DNA from: Sphaerospermopsis kisseleviana NIES-73
GTDB lineage: Bacteria > Cyanobacteriota > Cyanobacteriia > Cyanobacteriales > Nostocaceae
NCBI RefSeq assembly: GCF_002368075.1
Contig: NZ_AP018315.1
Span: 124,001 to 188,000, forward strand
DNA length: 64,000 nucleotides
Reading direction: 5' to 3'
The notes under the pieces: generated by a model
The model's database searches: none
What the model was told of the DNA's origin: nothing
What the model saw: the letters and a program-made list of their open reading frames with translations, nothing else
Program-made: the position numbers and the translations under genes
Part shown: positions 27,438-37,566 of the stretch, piece after piece
Layout: the number at the start of each line of letters is the position of its first letter
Numbering within the stretch: the first letter of the stretch is position 1

Positions 27438-29726
27438 ATGTTTGATGAAAGAGTAACGCAATTAGCAACTGCTTATCAAAAAACTGTTGACCATATAATT
27501 GATGAACTTCAAATCACTGCCTCAGTATTAGCAGAATTAATCCAGGCTTTAATAGATAAAGCTAGAGAAAAATTGCAGCAAGAACTAGAAAACATATCTG
27601 AAATTGAAGTACAAATAGGAAGTGAGAAATATCGGCTTGTTCCCGATGAGGAATGTCCTGGTGCTTGGAAATGGGAAGCTGCCGAAATGTCTAATGTTCA
27701 AGCGCAGAATATCGCCAAGCAGTTAATGTTAACAGCAGCAGATAATTCTCAAGACATCACAGATATTGTTCTATATAATAATAACTCTTCCTTAGCTATC
27801 ATTGCTACTATTGAATCAGGTGATAAATTAACTGTTTACCAGCAAGATAATAAAGGTAAGTGTTATCATAACTGGGTAACGGAAAATTTAAACACTGAGG
27901 AAATTATTGCTGTTGTCTATGAACCCATAATTCGTTATTTACCTCCTAGTCAAAATTCCACAAGTAATAAAACAGAGTTAAAAGAAGAGTTAACAACAAT
28001 TGTTAATGAACTGTTAGGTCAACTTTTTGGAAATCAAGATATTGAAAGTGAAGTTTTTGATAATGCTACAGAATCGGAATTTACAACATCAACAGAAAAC
28101 ACCAGAGAAAGCATTGAAATAGAGCATGAATTTACATTTGTTTTAGGTTCACCATTTGAAGAAGAGACTTTCATTTTTTGGGATGAAAATACTCCATTAC
28201 CAGAACCACCTGTAGATGATTCACCAGAGTGGGATGATGCCAGGGATATACCTATGGCTGAAACAACATACATAGAGGAAGAAAATCAGACTGATTTTAC
28301 TGATAAACAAGTTTCGACGAATGAGATAAAAACTGAAGAAACAGTCACAGATACAACACCTGAAACTGATACTAATAAAGAGAAGAATTCAGATAAATTT
28401 GTTGAAACAACAGAGGAAAAAATTGAAACACCAAAGCGAAGAGTTGCTTTTGCACCAAACTACAATGGTGTAGTTTCATCTCCAGCAATAACTTCTCCAA
28501 ATCAGAAATGGGTTAGGGAAGTAGAAGTTCCTATTAAAAAGGATGTTGCAGCTAGTTGGCAAAAATTTCTAGGTTTGAACTGGCTGAAAATGCGGCATAA
28601 ACTTAAAGTTGAAAATGCCAGAATTTCTGAAGCAGCAGTTGAACTTCTCAAAGCTTATGGAGAGACATTAACTGATGGTTCTAGAATTTACAGAAGTGAT
28701 GCTTTTGTAATTAGAAAAGAAGGTGACAAGTATAGTATCCATCATCGCCGTGATGAATTATCTAACTTTTCTCATTCTCTAATGGAATTTACTGTCAATT
28801 CTCGTCAGGATATAAAAATTAAAGTTCCTCCTACACAAATGTTAGCAGTAGAAAGACAGGAGTTTTTGATACTAGCTGAGAAGATTTCGGGTGAGAAGAA
28901 ATTACCACAGCTAGAAAATGCGGATATCAGAGATATTGCTAACCAACTAGGTTCTTTAGCACCTGCTGGCACTTTTGCAACGTTGGAAAGTTTTAGAAAG
29001 ACTGAGGTATTGGGTTTACTCAATTCGGCTTTACAACAAGCTAAGACTGATAATTTAACTATAGGTGAATACACTATTTCTAGATCCAGAAATGTAGAAG
29101 CTGGGGTGGCACATTTGCAGCTACATAAAACTAATCATCAGGGTGAACAAGAAGAAATGGTATCTTTTACTCTCCATAAAACAGCAGAAGGTATTATTAA
29201 GCAGGTAGATTATCTTAATATTAGCGATTGGGATTTAACACAATTGAAGTTTATATCCCGCAATGCTCATTTGTTTGATTTGGAGAAGTATGGTTTAGTT
29301 GATAAAACCAAGGATGGTAGTAAGGAGGTTAAGAATATTGCTGATATACCAGTTCCTCTACATCCTGCACTTAAAAAAGTTTGGCAGGAAGTGGAAAGGG
29401 ATAATTCTCATATTAATTCTTCTCTCTTTAATACAGAAGAGGTTAAAGCCGGTATTCGAGATAAGCTTGAAAAGTCTCAGGAGATGCTTTCTGTGGGTGA
29501 ACAGAGGGAATTATATTTTCAACTTTTGGTTTTACAGAATTTAAAGGATGATGATTTGCTAAATAAAATACCACCATTGAGAGAGATAATGAATGATTTG
29601 GAAAAGTGGCGTAAGGAAATCATTGCAAATAAATATACTCCCAAAACAAGTATTTTGAGACAAAATATAGATGCCAGTATAAAATTTAATACATCTTCCA
29701 GAGAGGTATCTAAATTATCACTCTAA
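27438..29726 (+). CDS. Large unrecognised plasmid protein
   Basis: This 762-residue protein has a helical N terminus (residues 1-60), a small globular domain (about 60-170), a very acidic Thr/Glu-rich linker (about 180-330) and a C-terminal globular region of about 420 residues. It follows the coupling-protein gene, where a relaxase could be expected. I see no relaxase three-histidine motif, no catalytic Tyr pattern and no Walker motif. It could be a relaxosome accessory or an unrelated cargo protein; function unknown. Confidence 0.65.
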   Translation: MFDERVTQLATAYQKTVDHIIDELQITASVLAELIQALIDKAREKLQQELENISEIEVQIGSEKYRLVPDEECPGAWKWEAAEMSNVQAQNIAKQLMLTAADNSQDITDIVLYNNNSSLAIIATIESGDKLTVYQQDNKGKCYHNWVTENLNTEEIIAVVYEPIIRYLPPSQNSTSNKTELKEELTTIVNELLGQLFGNQDIESEVFDNATESEFTTSTENTRESIEIEHEFTFVLGSPFEEETFIFWDENTPLPEPPVDDSPEWDDARDIPMAETTYIEEENQTDFTDKQVSTNEIKTEETVTDTTPETDTNKEKNSDKFVETTEEKIETPKRRVAFAPNYNGVVSSPAITSPNQKWVREVEVPIKKDVAASWQKFLGLNWLKMRHKLKVENARISEAAVELLKAYGETLTDGSRIYRSDAFVIRKEGDKYSIHHRRDELSNFSHSLMEFTVNSRQDIKIKVPPTQMLAVERQEFLILAEKISGEKKLPQLENADIRDIANQLGSLAPAGTFATLESFRKTEVLGLLNSALQQAKTDNLTIGEYTISRSRNVEAGVAHLQLHKTNHQGEQEEMVSFTLHKTAEGIIKQVDYLNISDWDLTQLKFISRNAHLFDLEKYGLVDKTKDGSKEVKNIADIPVPLHPALKKVWQEVERDNSHINSSLFNTEEVKAGIRDKLEKSQEMLSVGEQRELYFQLLVLQNLKDDDLLNKIPPLREIMNDLEKWRKEIIANKYTPKTSILRQNIDASIKFNTSSREVSKLSL

Positions 29727-29878
29727 ACAGCACTAAATTAAAAACAAAGCTTTTATGCCTTTATTATATTTTCCGAACTAAGGTTTTTATTTTTACAAAT
29801 TGCTGTACAATTTCCCCTTGGTTGAAATTGAAGTTTCCTTGTGGGAATTATGTAAATCAGGTACTCGAAATATTGGAT

Positions 29879-30748
29879 CTAGTCGTTAAACTTCCAGATG
29901 CCGAATTTTTGAATCACAAAAGTGGATGGTTGCTTTACCATACTCCCTGGAGTCCAACATAGTCCAGAAAATGCCACACTTTCTCCTGCTTGATTAGCTA
30001 CTTTCCATTCTCTACCCACCAACGGTTCAATTTCTCCTTGAACTAATAAATTTTCTCTAGTTTCTGTATGAGCCAAAAGTCTGCTATTTCCTATATTTTC
30101 TACTATTTGAATTACAATAGAGATATTTTCAGATGTCCAAGTATAGGCATTAAATATTTTTTCAGATTCTGTTATTTCTTTTATTTCTTTTACTGCAACA
30201 TCACCCCAACCATAACCTCGCTCACCTCCCATCTGTAAACGATAACAAGCCTCTTTCCATTGTACCGCACACTCTTCTTTTTCAACTTTTTCAAACACAT
30301 ATCCCACTAGATAAACCTGTTTACCCTCATCCAAAGTACGAGGTGAAATAAACTCAACTTCATGTAATAATCCTGGCTCTGCTGCTTGTTGAGGATATAC
30401 TAAAGCAGTGCTGGCATAACTACTTAAAAAACAGCGCCGAAACAGACTTTCGTTTTCGTTTTCACTTCCCCAAGGCCATTTAACTTTATAAACTCCATTT
30501 GATTCAATAGCAGGATAAAAGTAAGTAAAAGCTAAATTATCATCAACTTTTTTCCCGTAGCATTCATACTGTTTTGTATCAGTTGCAGGTTCATCAGTTC
30601 CATTACGGGTTAATCGCATTGTCAATGCACCCCAAAATACACGCCCAGTCAAATAAGAACGGGTACGTTGTACATTCCCCACTTTGCCACAACCAATATG
30701 TAAAGGAGATTTGAGTTTAAAAACTACTTGATAGGCTCTCCAAGTCAA
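29879..30748 (-). CDS. CRISPR type III RAMP protein (Cas5/Cmr3- or Csx10-like)
   Basis: A 289-residue RAMP protein. The N-terminal ferredoxin-like strand and loop are visible in VVFKLKSPLHIGCGKVGN and the TGRVFWGALTMRLTR helix; a glycine-rich loop, MGGERGYGWGDV, follows near residue 180. RAMPs form the crRNA-binding backbone of type III effectors. As the last gene of the operon, after cmr5, it could be the Cas5-group subunit that caps the crRNA 5' end or a Cmr6-like end subunit. It overlaps cmr5 by four bases. The exact RAMP class is uncertain. Confidence 0.7.
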   Translation of the reverse strand: MTWRAYQVVFKLKSPLHIGCGKVGNVQRTRSYLTGRVFWGALTMRLTRNGTDEPATDTKQYECYGKKVDDNLAFTYFYPAIESNGVYKVKWPWGSENENESLFRRCFLSSYASTALVYPQQAAEPGLLHEVEFISPRTLDEGKQVYLVGYVFEKVEKEECAVQWKEACYRLQMGGERGYGWGDVAVKEIKEITESEKIFNAYTWTSENISIVIQIVENIGNSRLLAHTETRENLLVQGEIEPLVGREWKVANQAGESVAFSGLCWTPGSMVKQPSTFVIQKFGIWKFND

Positions 30749-31179
30749 AGGTTTCCCTCCTGTTGATTATTATTTTTTGCTGTTTCTTCTTGACGAGCTT
30801 TTGCACCATAACGAGCATAAATCAACATTTGCTCTAATATTTCTTTTGTAAGTAATAATCGTTCTAAATCTTGAGTTACATTATCAGTAATATGTTTGAG
30901 TACAACACTGGAAGTAAGATCATTGGTTCCATTTTTTTGAGGTTTATTCCACTCAAAACCTAGTTTTTGTAATAGATTTAGCATTTCTTGAACTACAGCT
31001 TGACCATTAGCTTTTTCCTTAGCTAGTAAATAAAGAAAACAAGCATATACGCCATCTTCTTGTAAAACACCTAATGCTTTTGTGACTGTATTTTCTATAT
31101 CACTAACTTTTTGATTTTTGGTATTAGTAATAATTGATTGTGCGTGTTGTGCCGCGAGGCGATCAAGATTAGCCATCAT
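30745..31179 (-). CDS. cmr5: Cmr5 (Cas11), small subunit of type III effector
   Basis: A 144-residue all-helical protein matching Cmr5: the N-terminal pattern LDRLAAQHAQSIITN, then VTKALGVLQEDGVYACFLYL and ILEQMLIYARYGAKA. Cmr5 lines the inner filament of the effector and contacts target RNA. AAGGAGG lies just upstream, and the ATG overlaps the stop of cmr4 (ATGA), giving translational coupling. Confidence 0.85.
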   Translation of the reverse strand: MMANLDRLAAQHAQSIITNTKNQKVSDIENTVTKALGVLQEDGVYACFLYLLAKEKANGQAVVQEMLNLLQKLGFEWNKPQKNGTNDLTSSVVLKHITDNVTQDLERLLLTKEILEQMLIYARYGAKARQEETAKNNNQQEGNL

Positions 31180-32270
31180 GCTTGACCTCCTTCAGTAGTT
31201 TCTATAGATGATCCAGAAGATGTTTGTTGATTACTCTGCAACGGGTTAAATAGTTCTTGAAGTTCAACAGTCTTAGGATCGCCAATCATTGCCATTCTTC
31301 CAAAACCCCGCGTTCCCATACCACCAACTCCCAGCCATTCAATCATTTTCAAACCAGATTTAACTACGCATAATGGACATTGCCAAGCACCTCCGGGTAA
31401 AGGATTTTTTGTTCCATCTTCCTTAAGCTTACCTGTTTCCTTAATTTCACCTAATGACCATCCTTTTTCACCACTGCGGTAATCATCTAAAACAACATCT
31501 GCGGTAAGAAAAGTAGCACGGGGAATGGCTTCATAAGTAAACAATGCCCCATCGTTGGCTGCACCAGTTTCTGGGTTAATTGCGACAGATGTTCTGACTT
31601 CTAAATTACTATTTACTACTTGGCTAAAAAGAGCATCTTTAACAATAACAATTTTGTTGATGGCTTTGTAGCGTTTATCATTTTGCCATTGAGGAGGTGC
31701 TTCTATTTCTGCTTTTATCTCAGCATTCAGCATTAACCAGCCTAGATTTAATCGTTTATCAGGTTTATCCGAATTATCCCAATTCAAAATAACAGTTTCA
31801 AGATTATCTGGCTCATCAGGTAAGTTAGTAAACCCTGCATCATCTAATCGCTCTCTCGTACTCACCCACACGGGACCGACCATTGAATGCACAGGGAATA
31901 GCAAAATGTGAGCATCAAAAATATTTACAACACCTGAGTAAGCAATCTCTTTCTTTTTAGGGTTTGGATTACCAGTTTGTGGATTATCACTATTACCTGA
32001 ATGTAAATAACCAAAGGTGTAACAGATTGGGTTATTTTCAGGATTTTTAACATATTTTTGATCTTGTCCTGCGGCTTCGGGGGTTTCATATAACTGTGCT
32101 GCATAGGATCGCGCCGCACCATGTAAACTTGTACCGGGAATTTTCGGAATTTTAGTTCCTGGTTCTCGCACGATGCTATTATCAACTCGTCCTAAACGAT
32201 AGCCTCCTGTACCGATATGAACAGGATCGAGAGTCATAAATAGGTAACGTTGTCGTTTGTAAGTTGCCAT
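31176..32270 (-). CDS. cmr4: Cmr4 (Cas7), target-RNA-cleaving backbone subunit
   Basis: A 364-residue RAMP. The start fits Cmr4: LDPVHIGTGGYRLGRVDNSI, then VREPGTKIPKIPGTSLHGAAR. In studied Cmr4 proteins the Asp of the VD motif cleaves target RNA; the equivalent Asp30 is present. The C-terminal part has a Cys pair (CPLC) and the glycine-rich loop GVGGMGTRGFGRM. It follows the Csx11-like gene by seven bases. Confidence 0.88.
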   Translation of the reverse strand: MATYKRQRYLFMTLDPVHIGTGGYRLGRVDNSIVREPGTKIPKIPGTSLHGAARSYAAQLYETPEAAGQDQKYVKNPENNPICYTFGYLHSGNSDNPQTGNPNPKKKEIAYSGVVNIFDAHILLFPVHSMVGPVWVSTRERLDDAGFTNLPDEPDNLETVILNWDNSDKPDKRLNLGWLMLNAEIKAEIEAPPQWQNDKRYKAINKIVIVKDALFSQVVNSNLEVRTSVAINPETGAANDGALFTYEAIPRATFLTADVVLDDYRSGEKGWSLGEIKETGKLKEDGTKNPLPGGAWQCPLCVVKSGLKMIEWLGVGGMGTRGFGRMAMIGDPKTVELQELFNPLQSNQQTSSGSSIETTEGGQA

Positions 32271-32277
32271 TAGTGTT

Positions 32278-35049
32278 TTACCGTTCTTTTAAAATTTCCA
32301 TATACAAGTCTGTTATGTCTGCCAGTTCTCCTCGCACTGCTGCATTAATTAGTAGCTGGCGATTTTCTTGAGGAATATCTATCCATTTTTTATAGTCTTT
32401 AGTCCAAGCTGTATTAGCTAGTGTATCAGTGACAAACTGCTCAAATATTTTATCTTTCCATGATTCTTGTTTTATATCTTCCCCGTACCAGATATCACGG
32501 GTGGCTTCAATGCTGTAAATCACCTGATGACGCTGGGAGGTTTCGAGGTTTTTGAGAATTTTCCAGAGTGTTTGAATACGGTCTAGGTCTTCGAGGTAGA
32601 AGGGGCGAGTTTTGCGGGGACGGCGGTCTTTTTCGTCGTAGTGAATATCGAACCGTCGGGCGGTGCTGTCGAGGTATTCAAAGTCAAAGGTGGAGGGGGT
32701 AAAATAAATTTGGTCGCCTTCTTTTAAATCCCCAGCGTGAACTAACCAACAGGGTTCAGTTATACCAGGTCGCTGACTTTTGATTTTGCGCGATCGTCCA
32801 TCTACTTCTTGATCATCTTTTGTTTTTACAAAAACGTAAGGATACCAATTATCATCTGTTGTTCCATCTCCCATTTTGTTAGGAACGTGCCAGGTGATTT
32901 TGCGATCGCCTTGAATTAACTCTGTATCGCTTTCAACTAAGTTTATTAGGCTGATAGTGATCGTTTCTTCAAATTGCTTCGTTCCATTTGCTAATTTCTG
33001 TTTTTCAGGAGGTAGTGTTCCTTGAGTTTTTGATTGCACTTGCCATAATTGTTGACTACTAGATTTATAGCTCAACATTTGTCGTCCAGCGTCTAAAGCA
33101 GACCGGAGGGGAGTACGACGATCAAAGTAGACAACACCTAAATGTAAGGGTAAGCGGTTACGGACTTTGCCCATTTCTCGTTCATATTTTGTTTTTATCA
33201 CCTCAACTACATCAAGAGATTTTTCTGCTGGAACAAGAGCCATAAATGTACTAGGTTCAGAGAGAATAGGAATTATAGGACTGTATTCTTGTTCCTCAAA
33301 TAAAACATTATTAATATTTAACTTACCTGGTAATTTATTAGAGCTTCCATATCCAGTTGGTTCTTCTATAAAGAATTGTTGATAACGTAACTGTTCAGCA
33401 ATAAATTCAGCAGCTGATTCAATTTTTGAGTATTGTTCAGATTTAGCACCTAATTTCTTAGCAGCATAGCAAAGATTATCTGTGGTAATGAGCTTACAAC
33501 CATTATGTAAAACACTTAGTTTTGTCGTTCCTAGAACCAGGTCATAAGAACCTAAAGACTGTAATTTAATCTGGTCAATATTATTGAATTCAATGCTAAG
33601 ACGACCTTTTATTTTTGGTAGTTTTGTGTCTGCTAGTGCTGTTTGCCAAAACTGCTGAGTGGTACGCCAAACGCGCTGGATACGAGCAAAAGATGGCTTT
33701 TTTTCTGGTTCTTTAACACTTGGACTACACACAACCAATAAAGTTTTGATCATATCGCCACTCAGCCAATCATTCAAATCAAATTGACCAACAACTAAGG
33801 CTAAACGAGCATTATTATCAGCAACTTCATCAATCCAGATAGTATCTCTAGTTTCTATATCTTCTTTAGTTAAGTCTTGTAGCCATATTTTTGCTCTGTT
33901 ACTGCGTCTTTCTAGGCAAATACTGCAAACATTTCTCGATTTTGCTTGTTCCTTTTTTTTCTTATCATTTCCTCCCCATCCCTGTGAACGAACACCACAA
34001 ACTGTACAGATGTTAGAGATTTCTGATTGCCACCAGATATCTGAACAATCTTGAAAAGGAGTTATGTTAGGTAATTCCTGTTGTAATGCTTCATGTAGAA
34101 CAATAGCTTTTTCATGTGATTTTGTAAGATAAACTTGAGGCTTTAGCTCTCCATTTATCTCAAACTCACGTTTCCACCCATTATTTAAGATTTGATTTTC
34201 AATAAGATTTAAAAATTGGTTGCCATCAATATCATTCTCTAATTCTGGCACTAAAAAAGCACTACCATTTTCATCTCGATATACTTCATTTCCTAATGCG
34301 TAAGTTTCCTCCAAAAGTCTACGGACACAATTTAGTGCTAGTTGTAATGATTTTTTTCTTCCGTGCAAATCACCAATAGTTAGTGATCTCTCTAAAAAAC
34401 TGAGTCCATCAAACCTAACCGATAAAATACGCCACTTTAGGTTATTTTCAGTAACTTTATTCTCTAAAATATATCGAGCGGCTATTGCTTTCCAAAAAGC
34501 TGCTGTAGCTGCTCCCCACTCTGAAAGTCTTACTTCATTAAGAGGTCGCCTTGTATCTCCAACTGCATTATTAAATGCTTGTTCTATGTTATGAATAAAA
34601 ATATCGCGCTGATCAATACTTTGAACTGCTTCCAAAAGTTTTGATGAATTTTCTCCTAGTGTAATCTCAAATCCAAAAATAGACCCAATGAACTTGCTTT
34701 CCTCTCTAAGTCCTTGTTCTTCTTCAGGCTTATCTACATGAGCAACATCATGACATTTCCCTAATAATTTAATACGCCAGTCTAAAGAAAGTTTAGCTTT
34801 AGAAGGATTTTTCCCTTCTTTTATTATTTTTGCAAGCGAAGTATCTGCCGTAGATAAATTAAGTGGATCTTGTAGAGAACATCCTTCGAGACTAGATTTG
34901 ACACGGGGAGTAGTTTGACTTGGATTAAAGTTGTTCCCCAAGCTGATCCACTGCTTAATACACTTATCCCAATCATGTAGAAATGCAGCCACTTCTCCTA
35001 AAAGCAAAGCGTCACGGTTATCCGCTAAATCTTGTAAATCATGAGTCAT
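32278..35049 (-). CDS. csx11: Csx11/Cas10-like large subunit, HD present, GGDD absent
   Basis: A 923-residue large subunit. The N terminus LLLGEVAAFLHDWDK carries an HD motif (His25-Asp26) like the Cas10/Csx11 DNase domain. A zinc-ribbon-like cluster (CTVCG ... CSICLERR) lies near residues 345-385. The region LPLHLGVVYFDRRTPLRSAL is typical of the second palm. Where active Cas10 has GGDD, this protein reads EPSTFMALVPAEKS, so cyclic-oligoadenylate synthesis is unlikely. Csx11 is the large subunit of III-C-like systems. The gene overlaps the upstream RAMP gene by 11 bases. Confidence 0.8.
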   Translation of the reverse strand: MTHDLQDLADNRDALLLGEVAAFLHDWDKCIKQWISLGNNFNPSQTTPRVKSSLEGCSLQDPLNLSTADTSLAKIIKEGKNPSKAKLSLDWRIKLLGKCHDVAHVDKPEEEQGLREESKFIGSIFGFEITLGENSSKLLEAVQSIDQRDIFIHNIEQAFNNAVGDTRRPLNEVRLSEWGAATAAFWKAIAARYILENKVTENNLKWRILSVRFDGLSFLERSLTIGDLHGRKKSLQLALNCVRRLLEETYALGNEVYRDENGSAFLVPELENDIDGNQFLNLIENQILNNGWKREFEINGELKPQVYLTKSHEKAIVLHEALQQELPNITPFQDCSDIWWQSEISNICTVCGVRSQGWGGNDKKKKEQAKSRNVCSICLERRSNRAKIWLQDLTKEDIETRDTIWIDEVADNNARLALVVGQFDLNDWLSGDMIKTLLVVCSPSVKEPEKKPSFARIQRVWRTTQQFWQTALADTKLPKIKGRLSIEFNNIDQIKLQSLGSYDLVLGTTKLSVLHNGCKLITTDNLCYAAKKLGAKSEQYSKIESAAEFIAEQLRYQQFFIEEPTGYGSSNKLPGKLNINNVLFEEQEYSPIIPILSEPSTFMALVPAEKSLDVVEVIKTKYEREMGKVRNRLPLHLGVVYFDRRTPLRSALDAGRQMLSYKSSSQQLWQVQSKTQGTLPPEKQKLANGTKQFEETITISLINLVESDTELIQGDRKITWHVPNKMGDGTTDDNWYPYVFVKTKDDQEVDGRSRKIKSQRPGITEPCWLVHAGDLKEGDQIYFTPSTFDFEYLDSTARRFDIHYDEKDRRPRKTRPFYLEDLDRIQTLWKILKNLETSQRHQVIYSIEATRDIWYGEDIKQESWKDKIFEQFVTDTLANTAWTKDYKKWIDIPQENRQLLINAAVRGELADITDLYMEILKER

Positions 35050-36451
35050 GGCTGATTTCCTTTCTTTGGTGTAGATGCTTTGCTATTTCCTTGGTGCGAT
35101 CGCCTAACTCACTCAATTTATTAAAAGAAACTTCAGTCATAGCTGGTTTTGGCGTTAGTTTAGGTTCAGGTATTATTTCTAATATCGCAGTTTCAGCTAT
35201 AGGCCGTTCATTATCCCACCACTTTTTAGCCTTATCGTAAAGTTGTCCAGTTTTTTTCCCAGACTTTCCTTGTAAGTATCGTTCTTTAGACTTGAAAGTA
35301 CCATCAGGATTTAGAAAATCTGGATCTATTTGTCCAGGTGCAACCAGATAGCGAGGTAGATCGGGTTCTGATGGTTTTACTTCTGGTTCTGGTGGCTTTA
35401 GCTCTGGTATATCAGCCCGAATTGCTAACTCTCCCTGACTGTCAAGTTGATCCTCCACAATTCCAAAACCACTACTGGTCTTTGCTCCAAAACCATAAAC
35501 CGTGAGCATCGCTTTTACCCCTTCTGCCACAATTTCTAAATCTTTAGCAACTTGGCTCTCATCAATTGCACCAAAAGGTACGTACAAAATCATAAACTTA
35601 CCTGTTGCCCTGATTGGAACTGACTCAATCAAAATGGGATTTTTGCCTGTACTTTTTTTGCGATCATGCGGATTAATTACTTCCAAGGCAATCTTATCAA
35701 AGAACGTTGGATAAAAATAAAGCCGACCTGAAAAGAACCCGGTTGAAGATAGATAACGTCTAATGTATCGCTGATACAAACGCGCCAAATCTCTACCACC
35801 AAGATTATCGAGATAACTATCAAATTTTTTTTCATCTATCTGAAATCCATTTTCAGTGCCAAAAAGTCGCCCGATACTAACTCTTTTGGCTACAAATTCT
35901 TTCTTTTGCTGACGTTGTTTTCTTACCCCTTCATCTAAACCACACCACCACCCTGCCAATTGTTGAAGCATTGCATTATGTAAAGCCCCTTTCCAGCTTG
36001 TTGAAGCAACCATTGGGGTTTGAAATACCTTGTCTTTACGTACTGGATTATCAAGTAAATGGAAGGAGCGATCATCTTTACTCAAATAGGGTTTTTGTAG
36101 TTTGAAAGGTACACACAGCATAAAACTGAGTGCTGGTAAATTTTCAAGTTCTGAAATATTGGGAATGAATCGAAAATCTTCTGGTATTTTTTTTGTAGTG
36201 AGATTCTTTTGCCAAGCATCACGAACATGATTTTTGAGATCAGAGTTAAGAGCCTCATACCACAAGTAGGATAAGTGAGGTTCAATTTTAACAGCATCTG
36301 TAGCAGCTTGCTTTATTTCGTTTCCTGCTTGTTCACACACACTTTTATTATTGTCTCTTTTGCCTTTTTTAAATTTTTCTGAGGCTAGTTCAAATTTATT
36401 CAAAGAATCAATTAAATGCTCTTTTTCAAAAGCATAGTAATCATATTGCAT
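35039..36451 (-). CDS. CRISPR type III RAMP protein, large (Cmr6-like)
   Basis: A RAMP of about 470 residues. Key stretches are TPMVASTSWKGALHNAML (the conserved insertion helix), RVSIGRLFGTENG, RATGKFMILYVPFGA and the glycine-rich loop VYGFGAKTSSGFGIVED. It has an N-terminal helical extension of about 100 residues and a Pro-rich C-terminal tail that ordinary Cmr6 lacks. I start it at 36451: AGGAGG directly abuts the earlier ATG at 36457, leaving proper spacing only for the second. It lies ten bases after cmr1. Confidence 0.7.
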   Translation of the reverse strand: MQYDYYAFEKEHLIDSLNKFELASEKFKKGKRDNNKSVCEQAGNEIKQAATDAVKIEPHLSYLWYEALNSDLKNHVRDAWQKNLTTKKIPEDFRFIPNISELENLPALSFMLCVPFKLQKPYLSKDDRSFHLLDNPVRKDKVFQTPMVASTSWKGALHNAMLQQLAGWWCGLDEGVRKQRQQKKEFVAKRVSIGRLFGTENGFQIDEKKFDSYLDNLGGRDLARLYQRYIRRYLSSTGFFSGRLYFYPTFFDKIALEVINPHDRKKSTGKNPILIESVPIRATGKFMILYVPFGAIDESQVAKDLEIVAEGVKAMLTVYGFGAKTSSGFGIVEDQLDSQGELAIRADIPELKPPEPEVKPSEPDLPRYLVAPGQIDPDFLNPDGTFKSKERYLQGKSGKKTGQLYDKAKKWWDNERPIAETAILEIIPEPKLTPKPAMTEVSFNKLSELGDRTKEIAKHLHQRKEISHDS

Positions 36452-36461
36452 TGCCATCCTC

Positions 36462-37481
36462 CTATATTTTTAATAAGCTTTGCAGAAAGGCTTTTTCATC
36501 AATCATTTTTCCAGTTTCAGAATCTCTACCTGAGTTTATTTCACGCCAAAGGGTTAGATTGTGGTTATTCTTCAAGTGTTCATGAATTTTCTCTACAACC
36601 GTTTCTCGATTCCAGATAGTATTGTAAATATCTGCTTGTTGAGGAATATAACCCCATACACGGATTACTATATTTCCATTTTCATCTTTATAAGGTCGAG
36701 ATATTTTAACTTTAGCGGCTATAACATCACCTTTAACTGTACCCATAATAAAATGACGTATATTTTTATCTGATCTGAAAAGTTGTCGTAAATCATATTT
36801 CAAATCAAAGGTACTTCTTTCATCAAAATTTGAATCTTTAGAATGTATTTTTGCAAGAAAAATGTTTTGTAACGAAGGTAGTTTTCTATCAGATTCACTT
36901 CCGTTAGTGAGAATGAGCCAATCGTATAGAGGCTGAGTATCAATAATGCCAGCACACTCAATTTTAATTACACCAAACCCCATCTGAGAACGCGCTCCTA
37001 AAGCCGACCAATCAGCAATAAATTGAATTAGTCCAGCAATAATTTCAGGCTTGAATTTTGGATTGAAGCTTTGAATTTTAATAATAAAAGTGCCATTTTT
37101 AGGGGCATTTGGAGGGTTAGAATCTCGAAAATACCATTTTAGCTTACCTTGATCATTTGTATAAGTTCGATCTGCTGTAATAGTATGCTTAATTTGTGCA
37201 TCAGAGATTTCAATCTCCTGTACCTCCAGACGAAACTGACGTTTCCAACCAGTTGCGCCAAACACTTCGCAGACCTTACAAAGTCCATTGTTAGGCTTCT
37301 TGGAATCGTATGAGCATTTTTGCTCAGTCGGATCACAGACCACACCCCCCATCCCGCGCACCAGAACCTCCATCCACCAGCGCAGACTACCAAGCAGTCC
37401 GGTTTCGTGAATGCGATCGCACTTTCCGGCCTCAATACCGCCTGTCCAGATTGGAGTGAGAGTTTTAATTTTTACTTCCAT
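36462..37481 (-). CDS. cmr1: Cmr1-like RAMP, first gene of the type III operon
   Basis: A protein of about 339 residues with the Cmr1 start: VKIKTLTPIWTGG, then GLLGSLRWWMEVLVRGMGG. A Cys-rich insert follows (CDPTEQKC ... CKVCEVFG), probably metal-binding, and the RAMP loop ARSQMGFGVIK appears near residue 180. Cmr1 sits at the 3' end of the crRNA in the effector. The frame is open from 37517, but the RAMP strand begins at the ATG at 37481. No clear Shine-Dalgarno sequence supports either. The whole operon runs leftward from here. Confidence 0.82.
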   Translation of the reverse strand: MEVKIKTLTPIWTGGIEAGKCDRIHETGLLGSLRWWMEVLVRGMGGVVCDPTEQKCSYDSKKPNNGLCKVCEVFGATGWKRQFRLEVQEIEISDAQIKHTITADRTYTNDQGKLKWYFRDSNPPNAPKNGTFIIKIQSFNPKFKPEIIAGLIQFIADWSALGARSQMGFGVIKIECAGIIDTQPLYDWLILTNGSESDRKLPSLQNIFLAKIHSKDSNFDERSTFDLKYDLRQLFRSDKNIRHFIMGTVKGDVIAAKVKISRPYKDENGNIVIRVWGYIPQQADIYNTIWNRETVVEKIHEHLKNNHNLTLWREINSGRDSETGKMIDEKAFLQSLLKI

Positions 37482-37566
37482 TGCCACTATCTGATACCCT
37501 TCACCAAGCGTATCCAATTTTTGAAGTTTTGGCTATAAAAGCAACTGTATCTACTGAATTTTATAG

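Noticed and set aside
27438-29726. 762-residue protein as the missing relaxase
   Set aside because: No HUH-type or MOBF-type histidine triad and no convincing catalytic tyrosine region was visible.
29818-29860. CRISPR-repeat-like sequence next to the type III operon (GTTTCCTTGTGGGAATTATG)
   Set aside because: It occurs once, with no second copy or spacer-like spacing; a single degenerate resemblance is not an array.
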